Made by a program: the position numbers and the translations under genes. A stretch of DNA of 61,040 nt from Davidsoniella eucalypti (Eukaryota > Ascomycota > Sordariomycetes > Microascales > Ceratocystidaceae), in NCBI GenBank assembly GCA_004009845.1, contig RMBW01000144.1:1-61040 (forward strand), given 5' to 3'. How positions within the stretch are numbered: position 1 is the stretch's first letter; every line of letters begins with the position of its first letter. Below are positions 48,952 through 60,471 of the stretch, in pieces. The notes beneath the pieces were generated by a model. It saw only the letters and a list, made by a program, of their open reading frames with translations. It did no database searches and was not told the DNA's origin.

Positions 48952-51225
48952 AATGAAGTGAGGCAGGATAAAGTTCTACGCTTATATAGAAGCCGCTATT
49001 CATAAAACTAACTACGGGAATCCATTGTTGAAGGCTACGATCACATGTTTAGACATCGTTGATCAAGATTCATGATTCACTTGCAATGAAAGCAGATTGT
49101 GCCAATGTATCGTCAAGATGTTCTCATGGGTTATAAGGGTTAGCCAATATCTTATACAAATAGCAAGAAACTATGACATGAAATGCAATGTGCTCCTTCA
49201 TTCTCCATTTCCCTCTTGAGCTGGCCTAGTACTAGAAGTGTCCATAAGAGCAACAAAGCTATAGCGAGTTGAAATATAATCTAGTGGCCCTATATTTTAA
49301 GCTTGTCTCACGTCCCCCCTCCTTACTGAATATGTTTTTCGGCTTCAGCATACAATTTATCATGTTTCACGCATGAAAATGCTGGCAAGTGGCTATTGAG
49401 CATATACGATACAGCTCTGTCATTTGTTATGTGTCTCCCCTACCTTACATAGTAAAATATGTACACATGTCGAATAATGATAGACAAGTTCAACATGACT
49501 TCGGTAGAATAGCCGATTTTTTCTCGGTGTTTCAAGTCCTTCACCCAATCTACGCAGTCACTTAAAGGGAGAGATGGAGAGAAGAAAAAAATGATATGAC
49601 CTGCTTGATATGATCGGGAGCTAAAACTGACTAGAGAAGCCCAAGCTGACTGAAAGTTATATAACATGTCCCCCCCTTTTTTTTCCCGGTAACAAACTCT
49701 TTCGAGCTGTTGGGTAGTACTGCATAATTTTTTATCATGTACAGGTACATATAGAGAAGATGCTTGACTAGAGCAACAAGTCCAAAAGGGAGAGACTACT
49801 CGAGATCTGATAGCTTCGTCCTCGGGTCAAAGGGCGCCGTGAATCAGTCAGTAGCTTCTGCCTTTTTCTATTCCTAGCTTTGTGTATTGAGTGATCAGAT
49901 TAGGCTGAGTACATGCATATGATATACATGGAGATACAGTGTAATCTAATATATAGTCAGTTATATAACCGTATATAGTTTTAGACTAAAGATGGTTGAA
50001 TGTGGCCAAAATAGAGTTTTACAGATACAGATACACTGTTTATTGATATGTCCATAATCATTCATCACTTATGCATGTTTTTGTTTCCTTTGTCTTCTAA
50101 AGTGAACCAACAAGAAAGTTGGTTTGCCTTGTAACTGTTTTCTCTCGATTTGGTAATTATATTCGTTAGGAAAGTTGTTGCGGAAGGCAAAATATAATGA
50201 ACAGTAGTAGAAATATAAGATTCCTTTTTTTGATAGTAGATGAACCTTTTTATTTTTATTTTATACATCTTCCCTACAACTGGAATCACATAGTCCGTAT
50301 ATTATCATTTGCCTTTTTTTCTGCCTTTTGGAATTAACAAAGATATCAGCTTATATATAAACTAGAAAATAGAATAGACTTTAGGCTGTATGAATCGTAG
50401 TTCGGCATGACACAGGTTGAAGGTAAAGAGTCGTCATACAAGATTTTTCAAACCTAGTAGATATTTAAGCTAGCATATTATAATATCATCTTCTATGAAT
50501 CATAGAAAGTTGATGTGGCTATCAAGTAAGTTTGGATATAGCTTGACATTATGCAATAATGTTGTCTGAAAATTACAGCAATAGTAGTAGTAGTAGGGGT
50601 TTAAAGACTATAATACATGGCGCTCAATGAAGGCATAACAAAGGCAAGGCTGCAATTGATAGAAGAAAGATAAAAAGATGTGAAAGTACTGTTCCCAGCG
50701 TAGTGGCAATATAACTATAGGTATAGTATGCAAAAGAGCTTATATACCATAAGAGCCAAGGATAAAAACCGGGTAAGATGATATGTTATGCGGAGTGAAC
50801 CCGACACGCTGCCTGAGTTCTAAAATGGGTATCTAGAAATATAAACAAAATAAAAATAAAGGAGAAAAAGAGACAAGTCTGTGTAGATGGGAACAAGGTT
50901 TACATACTCACTAGTTATAGCACTAGTAAGTATTATGAACAAAGAGAAAGAAAAGAAGAGAAAAAAACAAGATCCGTCGCTAAGATATGCAAATGTACGA
51001 AGAATAAACCGGTGCTGAATAAATAAACCCTCCCCTCCCATGAATAGAAAGAAATAATAAAGAAGATTAAACGCCCATGAAAAAAAAGGAGATGTCCCAG
51101 TGTGTGGCTATGAGTATAGCAGAGAAAAGCCCGGGCTTTGCACGCTCTCATCAGGTTGACGCTTATGATGTAGATAACGACGTGACACCAGAAGGTTGTG
51201 TAGTCACCGCCAACGTAGTAGTGGT
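48952..51225. other. Intergenic 2.3 kb
   Basis: Convergent 3' flanks of the velvet gene and the membrane-protein gene. AT-rich; frames at 50065-50289, 50820-51041 and 50933-51151 (minus) are low-complexity and not called. A (tag)5 run lies at 50582-50596. Confidence 0.5.
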
Positions 51226-54200
51226 TTATTGAGAGGCAACGGGAAGAGCTTCAGACTCAGATCGTCGATGGGCGAGCACTAGTGGTTGAGATGAAGATGC
51301 TTGTGACTGTGACTGCGAAGGTGGGCGTAACGGCGCATGCGTATACTGTTGACTTGAAGCTGGACCGTGTCTCGACGATGTGCTACTAGCAGTGTTGACC
51401 CGCCGGAAGGCAATAATGCCCGAGGGGGCAGAGGCTCCCACGTCGTCTGAATGGGGAATAAGGCCAGGGGCTCCAACACTCATTTGGAACGGTGGCTGTG
51501 GCCGAGATGGCGAGCGTGTATGTGTGTAGTTGGCATTGCTATTGTGGCTGGCTGGGCTGGAAGCTGGAGGAGTCGAGATCGGCAGAGTGGTCCGAGGTTG
51601 CCCTTGGGTAAGCGGTGCTGGGACCGGCCGAGAGGATGCTATTATAGAAGCCATGGCCGGCAAAGGCGCAGGAGGAGGTTGTGCTCGAGAGATGGAGGCG
51701 TAGGACGGCGGCAAGATATTATCATGCATAGCCGGCGGGTGCGCGTTCATCATAGGCATCGTGAGCTCCTGAGGAATTTCGCGGTTGTTGGGCCCCATAG
51801 CCGGACCGTCAACAACAAGAGCTGCCTCAGCCTCAGCTTCCGGTGACCACTGGATCGGCTGCATGGGCAGATGCATGGGCATAGGCATCGATATCGGCAT
51901 AGCGTTGGCTGTCACATGATGCTGAAGCATTGACAGTACTGGAGCGCCATTTCGCGTGTCATGGTCCAGTTGCTGGTTATAGAAAGCTGTAGGCGTGACT
52001 TGCTGTGTAGGCGGCACCAAAGGCTGGATAGGTGGGGGAGGCTGCTGGTCATGACTCGGCCCTATAGGCTGAAGCTCTATTCCGTCAGTCTGTCCCTGGC
52101 CCTGTGAAGCCGCAGAGTTGGTCCGTGATACGACGCCACTTTCGCTGTCACTTCGTACAACACCAACCATACCAGATAGCTTGTCGAGGCGAGTGAAGTC
52201 TTCGGGAAGCAGAAAGCCCAAGGGCGGCATGTAATCGCCCTGCTTAGCAAGATCCGAAGCAAGACGGGCGACGGCAAAAGCGTCTAGCGTAGCTGTCCAT
52301 GTGCGTTGATGGACGGCATACACAAGCGCCATGATGAGAAAGATGACCTCAAGCGATACCAAGATCCACATGATGGCCATGCCTGCTTTGCTGAACTGGG
52401 GCGCCATCATCAAATGGCCCTCTCCGCCAATAACAGGGACTTGGTTGGAGGTTACAGAAGACGGCTTCGGCGCCGTGTGGATGGCGATATAGGCTGCGTC
52501 CATGGCAGATTTGACGGCAGCCTGGGCGTTATTGGTGTCCGCAAAGGCGCCAAAAAAGAGACGGATGCTATTCCAGTGACTAAGACCCTCCATCGTGTAG
52601 TTGAAGTTCTTTGAGCAAGCCTGCTGCATGAGAAACGCTGACTGGCCGATATCGGTTGGCTGCAATATGCTGATGCCACTGATAGCAGTATTCATCGGTG
52701 AGTGGTCACACATGGCAGCCGGCTTGACTCCAGTAAGTCCACTATTGAACGAGGTAGTGAGAAGTTGTTGGAAATAGGACCGCGCGCCAAAAAGCGACAA
52801 GACAGATAGACGGAAAGGGGAGTATGGACCAATGTTGTTGAATGTCGACCAAGATGCGCTACAGGACAGCTAGTTAGTTGCGACGTTCGGTTCTATTCAC
52901 AGATGCTATAGCACTTACATGAGCGGAACAAAAACGTTGGGGCCGATATCCTTGGCGGCCGTATAAACAGGGCCGTCAGCGAAGCCATTGCCATTGCTGG
53001 GCATCTCGTACAGCCCCGAGGACGACGTTCCCGTACACTTGATGCTGAAGTTGCTGGTAGTGAAGCCGTCGACCTGGATAGAGTCCGGGATCTCGCTGCT
53101 AAACTGGCTATTGGTGTTCACAGTTAAGGAGATATACACATATTCAGTGGCTGTATACTGCAGCGTGCTCGCGTCCTTCCACGAGCGAGAGGCGTCTGGG
53201 GGGGCGCAGACCTTGCCAGTGGCGCCCCAGACAGAAAAGTTCGAGCGGAAGCCAGCCGACGACGGCACATCAGACGTATTGTAGGAGTTGCAATCCTGTG
53301 GCCAGTCGTTTGTGTCCACGGCCTGGCAACGGACGCTGTTGGACGTGTGGATTGTAGCCTGCCGGATGTCACCGGTGACTAGCGACCTGGGCACCGTCGA
53401 GACCCAGAGATCCATATCGGTAGCATTGTTTACCAGCGGGTCTGTGTTGCTGCCGCGAATCAGGTCGCTGTCCACGGCGTCTGTAGCGAGTTGACGGTTT
53501 CATCGATGGTGTTGAGATATCCAGAAAGATATGCGATCGACGTAGTACGGGCAATCATCGAAGGAATGCGCTGGGAACCAAGTGATGGGGCACAGAAGGG
53601 GGTCCAAGCGCCACCGTCCTCGCAGTACAGCACATGAATAAGGTCATTGTGGACGAGGATAGACTGTAGGAAGGGAGTTACAACGCCTAGAAGCAAACCA
53701 GAGTTAGTCAAGGCCGGAACATGTGACAGAGACTCAAAAATAGAACAACGGAAAACACAAAGCCAGGCAATACCGAAGAAAGGCCAAAGCACGCATAAGC
53801 GGAGTCAGGAAAACAAGGGAAACTGGGCGTCGGCGGAGACATGGCGGAGGGGAGAACAGAGAGTCCTAAGGCTCAAAGTAGTATTCAAGGTAGCATCGAA
53901 GGACAGACGTAAAACAGCAAGCGCGCAAACATCAAGGAAATCAAAAACAAAAACAAGAATGAAAGAATCCCAAGCAAGCAAGCAAAAGTGGAATTGGAAT
54001 TGGGTATAGAAAAGACGCTGGGCAGTCGGACCCGAGCAGTCTGTACGAGGAAGAGCAGATAGCATTAGGCGATTTAGACTTACCAAGGAGGGTCAGAGAG
54101 CATGCCAGCGCCGAAAAGAGCCCAGGCTCTCCAGTCCGCAGCTTCTGGGAGATCCAGCGCGCATCGGCCAAGGCAAAAACCTGGCGGATGTTCAGCTGTT

Positions 54201-54849
54201 GGTCGGGTTTGCGACGGGTGGTCAGGTTGACAGCTCCGATACTAAGGATACTAGTGACAGCCCAGAAGGCTATGAGAGCGCCAACAGTATGCAAGATCCA
54301 GCCGGCTCGAGACAGCTTCGACGCCATATCTTGGCTATGGCCTGAGACAGTGTCGGCCATGGAGCTCTCCGCCTTGCGCTGTGCGACATATAGCAAGACC
54401 CAGGACAGCGTAGTGGTGGCGACGATGATGACGGTCATGAAGACGGGCTTCGCGCGGCGATAGGCGAGGCCCTTGGACATTGGGATCGGAGCATTGTAGG
54501 CAGCCTGCGGATCGGTGGTGGCCGGGCTGCTCTGTTCGGCGGGGGCGTCTGCGGGCGATGCTGGTGCTATAGCGGCATCGTTGGGCGGGCTTGGTTGCGC
54601 AGTTGCTGTAGCCGGTGTCGGGGCCGATGTCCGACGGCCTGTCTGCGCAGCGGCTGGCGCGGGAGCAGCGGATGTTTGAGGCGGCAAGGCAGCGGCGTGG
54701 GCTCCGGTTTCTGGTGGCGTCGCGGACTCGGAGTCTATCGGCGAGGTCTCTCTAGGTGCGGCGGAGGTCTGTATCGCCGGCACAGTGTTAGTAAGCCCGG
54801 ATACGGGCGGAGCCGAAACAGAGGCAGAGTACCGGGGCGGCGGGTCCAT
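51226..54849 (-). CDS. Large multi-pass fungal membrane protein with extracytoplasmic domain (one frame break)
   Basis: Exon 1 54084-54849, long intron 53687-54083 (397 bp, GTAAGT, ACTAAC, TAG), next exon from 53686 to 52919, intron 52859-52918 (60 bp, GTAAGT, ACTAAC), last exon 51226-52858. The product is roughly 1070 aa. The N-terminal ~130 residues are Pro/Ala/Thr-rich. Membrane segments follow at about 134-156 (PVFMTVIIVATTTLSWVLLY), 183-207 and 243-265. A large domain with several Cys and N-x-S/T sites then faces outward, and a last membrane helix (AIMWILVSLEVIFLIMALVY) leads to a Ser/Pro/Gln-rich cytosolic tail. Near 53480 the frame breaks by one base after NTIDETVNSLQT and resumes VDSDLIRGSNTD. 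A 68-bp intron (GTACTA...CTACAG) would also restore frame but has weak signals and would remove a good helix. Function unknown. Confidence 0.72.
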
Positions 54850-56893
54850 GGCAGCGGCAGCAGAGCGGTTCGGCAGGCTGGTGATGGAATCGGGTGTGTT
54901 ATGGCCGGCGGCTGTGATGCCTGAACAAGAGCCAGCCGAGCGGACGGCTCAGCGGCAGGCGCCTTGCAGCAAGCCAGCAGCAGACCAGATGACTAAGTCG
55001 TCGGCGGCACACGGGGGACGTCGGGGTCGAGGTCGGGCAGGCGATATAGAGGATATGATAGGGTGGGATGGATGGATATATCGTTGGCGGTGGAGGAGAG
55101 AGGCTGGGCTGATGGTAGAAGCTGAAGTAATGCGGAGACGGTAATAATGCTGAATAAGGTAAGGCGACTGCAGCAACTAGAACATCGGACTATCAATTTT
55201 GGACAGCCAAAGTACGATGTGTGAGCGAGCCAGATCAATTGGCAGAGCCAACAACAACAAAACAACAGAAGATATTGAAGTAGGGTGGCCGATCTGTAGG
55301 CAGCAGGGAAAGCTACAGTAGCAATGATAGGAACAGTAGTAGAGACAGTATAACAGCAAAGAGAGAAAAAAATACTGGTAAAAAGATCTAGTAAAAGACC
55401 TAGCTGGCGAAAGGAATTGCAGGATGGTCTAGAATCAAAGACTCCAAAATGGCTGATAAAAAAACAAAATAATGGAATTTGGGGATGTTCGTTGAGAGAA
55501 CAACAGAATTGGATATTTTCAATAGAAGGCCGAAGTGCACTAAATGGGCTGTAATAGAGGCGGACAGACCACCAGATCCAGACACTGAAGATTAAGATGT
55601 GGGACCAGGGGTCTAACGCAAAAAACAAGCAAACCTACAGGGGTTTGGCTCCCTGGGCCCTGCCTGAAAGCTCGGTCATTACAGGCGCTTCAGTTGCAAC
55701 TAGTATAACCTGCTCACTATAAACCTAGTATCATCTGTAGTTGTAGTTGTATCTTTGTCTGGTTGGCGGACCTGCAGCGTGCAACGCCGGGGTCCTATAT
55801 TTCCTACAATACAACTGTATCTGTATGTACGATACCTTGTACGAACAGCTCTGTAAATTATCTTTACGTTCAAGCTATTGCTCATCGACATTAGCGGTAC
55901 TATACAAAAACACTACAAAATACAACGGCACAAAGAATCAACAACATTCCAATACGGCGCCTTTGACCAGCTGTGCCCATGTTCGCCGCAGGTTCATCTT
56001 GCCCGACCATAGCCACTATCAATCATAACAACTACTACAGCGGTCTCTAGACGCCATGGCTACCTAACCCTGGCCCTGTTTCCTCTCAAATCGCTGCCAA
56101 AGGCTTTGTCTGCTTCCTCCGGAACGTGGCAGTGTCAATTCATCTATCGAGACCGAGCTTTTTTGCATGTAAATCAGCTGCACTTGGCCATAGCTGTAGA
56201 AGTTTGCTGAAATTCTGTGCCATGTTCCAAATAGCGTGATAGAGTAGAGATCTGAGCGCCTTGCTTGCCTGAAGTAGCCTGAAGTAGCCTGAAGTAGCCT
56301 GAAGTAGCCTGAGTTAGTACACTTTTTGCTTTTCGACTCCTCGCTTTTTATCCTCTCTTCTTCTCTCGTGTTGTCTCTTCTTGTCTCATGCAGAATAGTA
56401 AGCTTCTTTCTCTTCATTGGAACTACAAAGAGCTACCCCACCCCGCATTTACCCTAACAACCATACTTAATATGTACTATACAACTATATGTTATGACAT
56501 ACAATACATACATTGTACCAACAGTAGCCTCCTTTTTAGCGTTTGAGTGGCGCAAGGGTCTTGAACTATAATTGTCTAAATCAAGTTCTACAAGGCCAAG
56601 ATCGGATGATGTAGAGATGTCCTTCATACACTACATACATATATACAGCACATGTATAGCTTATGACTTACACTTTGTTTCACTGCTCCATGAGTCTTAC
56701 TACACATATGTAGTTTTCACTGAAAACAAAAGTGCTTTGTAATTTGCAACCGCTCGCTTATGGCACCATTCTAAACAGTCTTATATTACGAATTACTACT
56801 ACCAAGATCTAGCCCTACCTTTATGTACAGGTCTCAATCTGTATCTCTGATTCTTATTCTGCTCGTACCGTCCGTCGATCTATTGGACGTCTT
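54850..56893. other. Intergenic 2.0 kb
   Basis: Upstream of the membrane-protein gene and 3' of the phosphatase. Frames at 54993-55628 and 56064-56417 (minus) lack motifs. It contains the decamer repeat at 56267-56316. Confidence 0.5.
56267..56316. repeat. Tandem repeat, 10-bp unit x5
   Basis: Four perfect copies of gcctgaagta and a fifth with two changes (gcctgagtta). A 10-bp unit is not codon-periodic and lies in non-coding DNA; it would put identical faces of the helix about one turn apart. Confidence 0.9.
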
Positions 56894-58054
56894 CTACCGG
56901 ATACTCATCTGATCCATATGTGCTATAAGCGATACATGACTAATCTTTCTCATGTCTTGCAATCTTACCCAACTCTCAACATTGAGTTCCTTACTCCCTC
57001 TTCCTCTTCCTTTTCCTCCTCCGTGGCTACTCTTTTCTTCTGGGAACTGGATATGGAGCATGCGAGCCCCGCGTGTCCAGTTTCCGTAGCCACCCTGGCC
57101 TGTATGTCTACCGAAGCACAAGAATAAAGGCTTCCTCGCGTTATATTCATCCCGCAACGCCGAACCGCGCATACCACACCACGACGCCCCGTGATCGTGG
57201 CCCGAATAGATGCTATGCAAGCCCTCCATGTTCAGTAAAGCCTCTACCAGTAGATCGTCGTTAAAGCCCGGTCCGTTCTGGACTGACAATGGCACATCCT
57301 CGTTGAGGCCTGGGAAGTTGCTTACGTTAAACGCCAGCTCTGTCTGGGCATCTGCAAAGAGCCGCGGCGGGATATGCACAAACACCATGCTAGGCAACAC
57401 CCGTCCATGATGTTTAGCGAGCTGATCGTGCGACTTTTGCAGCCAAGAGACTGTCTTGTTGTCTACCATGCCTGGAATCTCGGTGTTCTTGAACTTGGAC
57501 TGGAACTTGGTACCACCCTGGCTGTCCAGAAACCACAGAATCAGTGCTGCTCTGCCATGTCGGTCGTAGACCTCCACATGGTAGTTGGTTACGCCAGGGT
57601 TGACCGACAGGCCCTTTTGCGTGAATGATAGCTCGTACTTGGTCTCCACTTTGATCATGGCCTCGCGGGACAGGTTGAAACTAGAGTCGTGGTTTCCGTA
57701 CGTCGATGCCCAGGGGATTTTGTGTTGCACCATCGGCGACACGACCTGATCAACATATGCAGACGAGTTTTCCCGGAACGTGTTCTCGCCTGTGATCAGA
57801 TCACCATTCACCACCACAAAGTCCGGTTTCTCCTCCTGCAGCAGGCTGTTCATCGTGACCAAGCTCTTGCGGTCCTGCTCGATGCCCCAATCGTGCTCCT
57901 CCTCACCAAAGTGCAGATCTGAGAATATCATGATATCCAGAGAGCCATCTTTCTTGATGCGTAGTCTGTTGTGATGCTGTGACGGAGAGGTTGGCTGCAG
58001 TCGAATGACAGATCCAAAGAGGAGAAATGACAGGATGAACAGTGCAACCCACAT
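56894..58054 (-). CDS. Calcineurin-like metallophosphoesterase (Dcr2-like)
   Basis: Binuclear-metal phosphatase of the fungal Dcr2/purple-acid-like group. Intronless, 386 aa. The N terminus is a signal anchor or signal peptide (MWVALFILSFLLFGSVIRLQ). The metallophosphatase motifs appear in order: FSDLHFGE (D-x-H), VVNGDLITGE (GD), YGNHDSSF (GNHD), VFVHIPP (H) and YSGHDHG (GHDH). All metal ligands are present, so it should be active. Several N-x-S/T sites fit passage through the secretory pathway. The tail has Gly/Lys-rich GGGKGRGRGSKE. It is divergent from the NDUFB4 gene 675 bp away. Dcr2 family members in yeast act on Sic1 and the UPR; that role is not shown here. Confidence 0.9.
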   Translation of the reverse strand: MWVALFILSFLLFGSVIRLQPTSPSQHHNRLRIKKDGSLDIMIFSDLHFGEEEHDWGIEQDRKSLVTMNSLLQEEKPDFVVVNGDLITGENTFRENSSAYVDQVVSPMVQHKIPWASTYGNHDSSFNLSREAMIKVETKYELSFTQKGLSVNPGVTNYHVEVYDRHGRAALILWFLDSQGGTKFQSKFKNTEIPGMVDNKTVSWLQKSHDQLAKHHGRVLPSMVFVHIPPRLFADAQTELAFNVSNFPGLNEDVPLSVQNGPGFNDDLLVEALLNMEGLHSIYSGHDHGASWCGMRGSALRDEYNARKPLFLCFGRHTGQGGYGNWTRGARMLHIQFPEEKSSHGGGKGRGRGSKELNVESWVRLQDMRKISHVSLIAHMDQMSIR

Positions 58055-58729
58055 TGACTACGACAATGATGCGTTCAGCCGAAGCCATGGCTAGTCTATA
58101 GTTCACACGACGCCAAGAACAGACGATATCTGCCAGTTCACTAGTCGCACACAGAGAATAGAGACTAGTAGTCAATGCAACAGCAAAAGCAAGTGATCGT
58201 ATAAGCCGGCTATAACTCGCTAAAATGCCGAGAGGTTGAACAAAAGGTATAATGTTGGTCTAGCGTATAAAGTTTAAAGTTTAATGTTGAACAATAAGGA
58301 ATCTAACGAATGAAAAGACAAGCTGGAGATAAACAATAAAGCCTCACTTTTTGGTTTTACATGTCAACAAAACTAGATTAGGGGCACTCTAGTAGCACTA
58401 AGTTCTTCGTGCTGATCGTTTGGGTTTGGCGTCAGTGCGTCTCATGCCAATTATATTATTACTCAATAATACGTAAAACGTTAGGGTCTATACAGGGTTA
58501 GAGTTATCACTATGCCTCATATTTCAGGCGCAACAAGGCTCAACAGACTTTAGGGTTTTTGCTATACTAAGCTAAAGGATCACCAATGACCGACGACCTG
58601 ATTCTCATTACGGTCCGCCTTTCGACCAACTAGAAGCTCTGGATACATTGTGCTGTCTACATATCGTCTTCTCCTTCAAGCCAACTCGCTTTAATCTTTA
58701 GCTAAATACACAGCCTACCATCATTCATC
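58055..58729. promoter_or_regulatory. Divergent intergenic region, phosphatase / NDUFB4
   Basis: 675 bp between two divergent starts, so both promoters lie here. Plus-strand sequence near 58700 is pyrimidine-rich before the NDUFB4 ATG. No specific sites called. Confidence 0.4.
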
Positions 58730-59140
58730 ATGGCAGGCCACGGTCACTGTATGTGTTCAAAGTATTCCCATGGTGTCTTTTTCACGCTTTACTGACGTAA
58801 TTATATAGCTCCCATGGACCCGGCGTTCATTAAGCTTAATGGTGGGACTAATCGCCGTTCTGGCAATCTCTAGTGGCGAGCGAGCAAGCATACTAAATCA
58901 AGAAGAAATGCAGGTCAACCGTTACAAGTACTTCCGCTGGAATGCTCGGACTGCCCGCATATCGTTCATGTACGTGTTTGTGGTTCCGGGTCTTCTAGGC
59001 TATGTTGCGTACAAGACTGATGTAAGCCTTATCTACCTTGATATCTCTGTCACAAGTCTGGCCTATAAACTAACATTTAGCGTCAGGGTCTTTGGGACTT
59101 CCGTGCCAAGCGCAAGGGTGACTCGCTGTATGAGCGGTAA
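58730..59140 (+). CDS. NADH:ubiquinone oxidoreductase B15 subunit (NDUFB4-like)
   Basis: Accessory subunit of mitochondrial complex I, embedded in the inner membrane arm. Four tiny exons (58730-58748, 58809-58841, 58903-59021, 59081-59140) with introns of 60, 61 and 59 bp give 76 aa. The donors are GTATGT, GTGGGA and GTAAGC; the branch sites are ACTGAC, ACTAAA and ACTAAC. The protein reads MAGHGHSPMDPAFIKLN, then VNRYKYFRWNARTARISF, a single membrane helix (VFVVPGLLGYVAY) and the matrix tail GLWDFRAKRKGDSLYER, all as in fungal B15. The size matches the family. The second intron's acceptor (CAAG) was chosen because it alone keeps frame. Confidence 0.88.
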
Positions 59141-59507
59141 AATGCCATTGTACAACTCTACAAATTTGACATCACAAAGCAACATCAGATGGGGTGACTA
59201 TTAGCAGATATAGAACAGATGCCACCGACATGGCACTTGAAGTTTCGACAAAGCAGCCTAAAGCGTAAATATCGACAGGAACAGACAAGGACAACAGCAT
59301 GTATAACAATACAGAACCACACTATTGGTATAATCCGTATATATGACCGGCACTTTTTGGATTTCATGAAATTAAGGATCTTGGTATCATTACAAATGCT
59401 TTCTGGTGAAGCAATATATCTAAGCATCGAGACTTCAGATGCGGAGGAAGGAGGATTAAAAGTCGATATGGCCTGGAAACACAACGAATAGGTGTCTTGC
59501 TGTTTGA
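59141..59507. other. Convergent 3' region, 0.37 kb
   Basis: Between the stops of NDUFB4 and the SAP18-like gene; it should hold both 3' UTRs. Nothing else seen. Confidence 0.5.
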
Positions 59508-60401
59508 TCATCGTCGGCGACGTTGGCGGCCAGAACCTGCCGGGGCTCCTCTTGATCGACCTCCATACTGATCATCAGGTACTCGGTCACCACGACGCCA
59601 TTCTCCACGTGGGATATCAGCACCGCCTCGACGTCCTGAATCTTTCCAGCCATAGCACGCACCACCACCTCGTGAAAACCCACTATCGCGATCTCTCATA
59701 ATGCCCAGCCTCGGTCTCTTTCGGTAGGAGCAGCTGGCCCACTACGATCTATACGATCACCGCGATCGCCACGATCTCGACGCAAGGTCGCCATGGGTGC
59801 TACACTGCCATCATCTAGAGGCGGTAATACAGCCACCGAGATGATGTCTCCCGGAACAAAGCGGAGCTCGCGTAGGGTTTTGGTTTCGAACTTGAGTGCC
59901 TCATCGATCGCAGGTGGCGGCGGGCGTCGACTACGTGCATGTGCAGACCCTGAGATACCATCATCCATCTCAGCGTCCGAGGTGTCCGATGGTGTCGATA
60001 GAGCGTATGGTCCATTCCCTCCTAATATTATATTGCCAAGGTCGCGCGTTAGTATCGAGGGCGAAAGCGGGAATCGTTTTTCGAGGCTTTCGGGTCTGTG
60101 TAGATGTGCTGGAAGGCGACTCGAGTGCCATATGCTGGGAAGGGAAAGGCTTCCGAGTGCTTGGCGCCGAGTAGAAGCGCTAGACGGCCGAGTGTACAGG
60201 TAGGAGTGTGTAGACATTGGCGTGTTTTGGAGGCTGACGAGCATCGATGTCGTCGGGACTGTTGAAACATTAGCATGTGATAAAGGAAATAAATATAGAT
60301 ATTGAAGGAAGGGACAATTATGTACCGGATAAAGCTGCCTTTGCTGTAAAATATGCGCACTAAAAAGGGCGTCGGCTCATCTTCGCAATCCCAGCCGGCA
60401 T
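59508..60401 (-). CDS. SAP18-like histone deacetylase complex subunit, reading frame broken at four sites
   Basis: SAP18 is a ubiquitin-fold subunit of Sin3/HDAC and of the exon-junction-linked ASAP complex. Read from ATG 60401 on the minus strand, the conserved chain is MPAGIAK / EPTPFLVRIFYSKGSFI, then a 67-bp intron (60259-60325, GTACAT, GCTAAT, CAG), RPDDIDARQPPKHANVYT / PTCTLGRLALLLGAK...FRPRY / LTRDLGNIILGGNG...FVPGDIISVAVLPPLDDGS...WAL / RDRDSGFSRGG...PRGEWRRGDRVPDD. Slashes mark four frame changes at about 60379, 60206, 60051 and 59700. Each one acts as if one base were missing. The family fold and C-terminal Arg/Gly-rich tail are complete and no residues are lost. This could be a damaged assembly consensus, a pseudogene or a frameshifting gene; I favour the first. 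Identity as SAP18 is firm. Confidence 0.78.
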
Positions 60402-60471
60402 TTTGATGTGTAGAGTGGCTATTTGATTAGATTTCTTCTATTGACGTTTGTAGAGTGATTGAAATGGGATG

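Noticed and set aside
54993..55628. 211-codon minus-strand frame upstream of the membrane-protein gene
   Set aside because: Low-complexity Leu/Ser/Cys/Tyr product from a pyrimidine-rich leader; no family features.
56064..56417. 117-codon minus-strand frame containing the decamer repeat
   Set aside because: The repeat period (10 bp) is not a multiple of three and no conserved sequence is visible.
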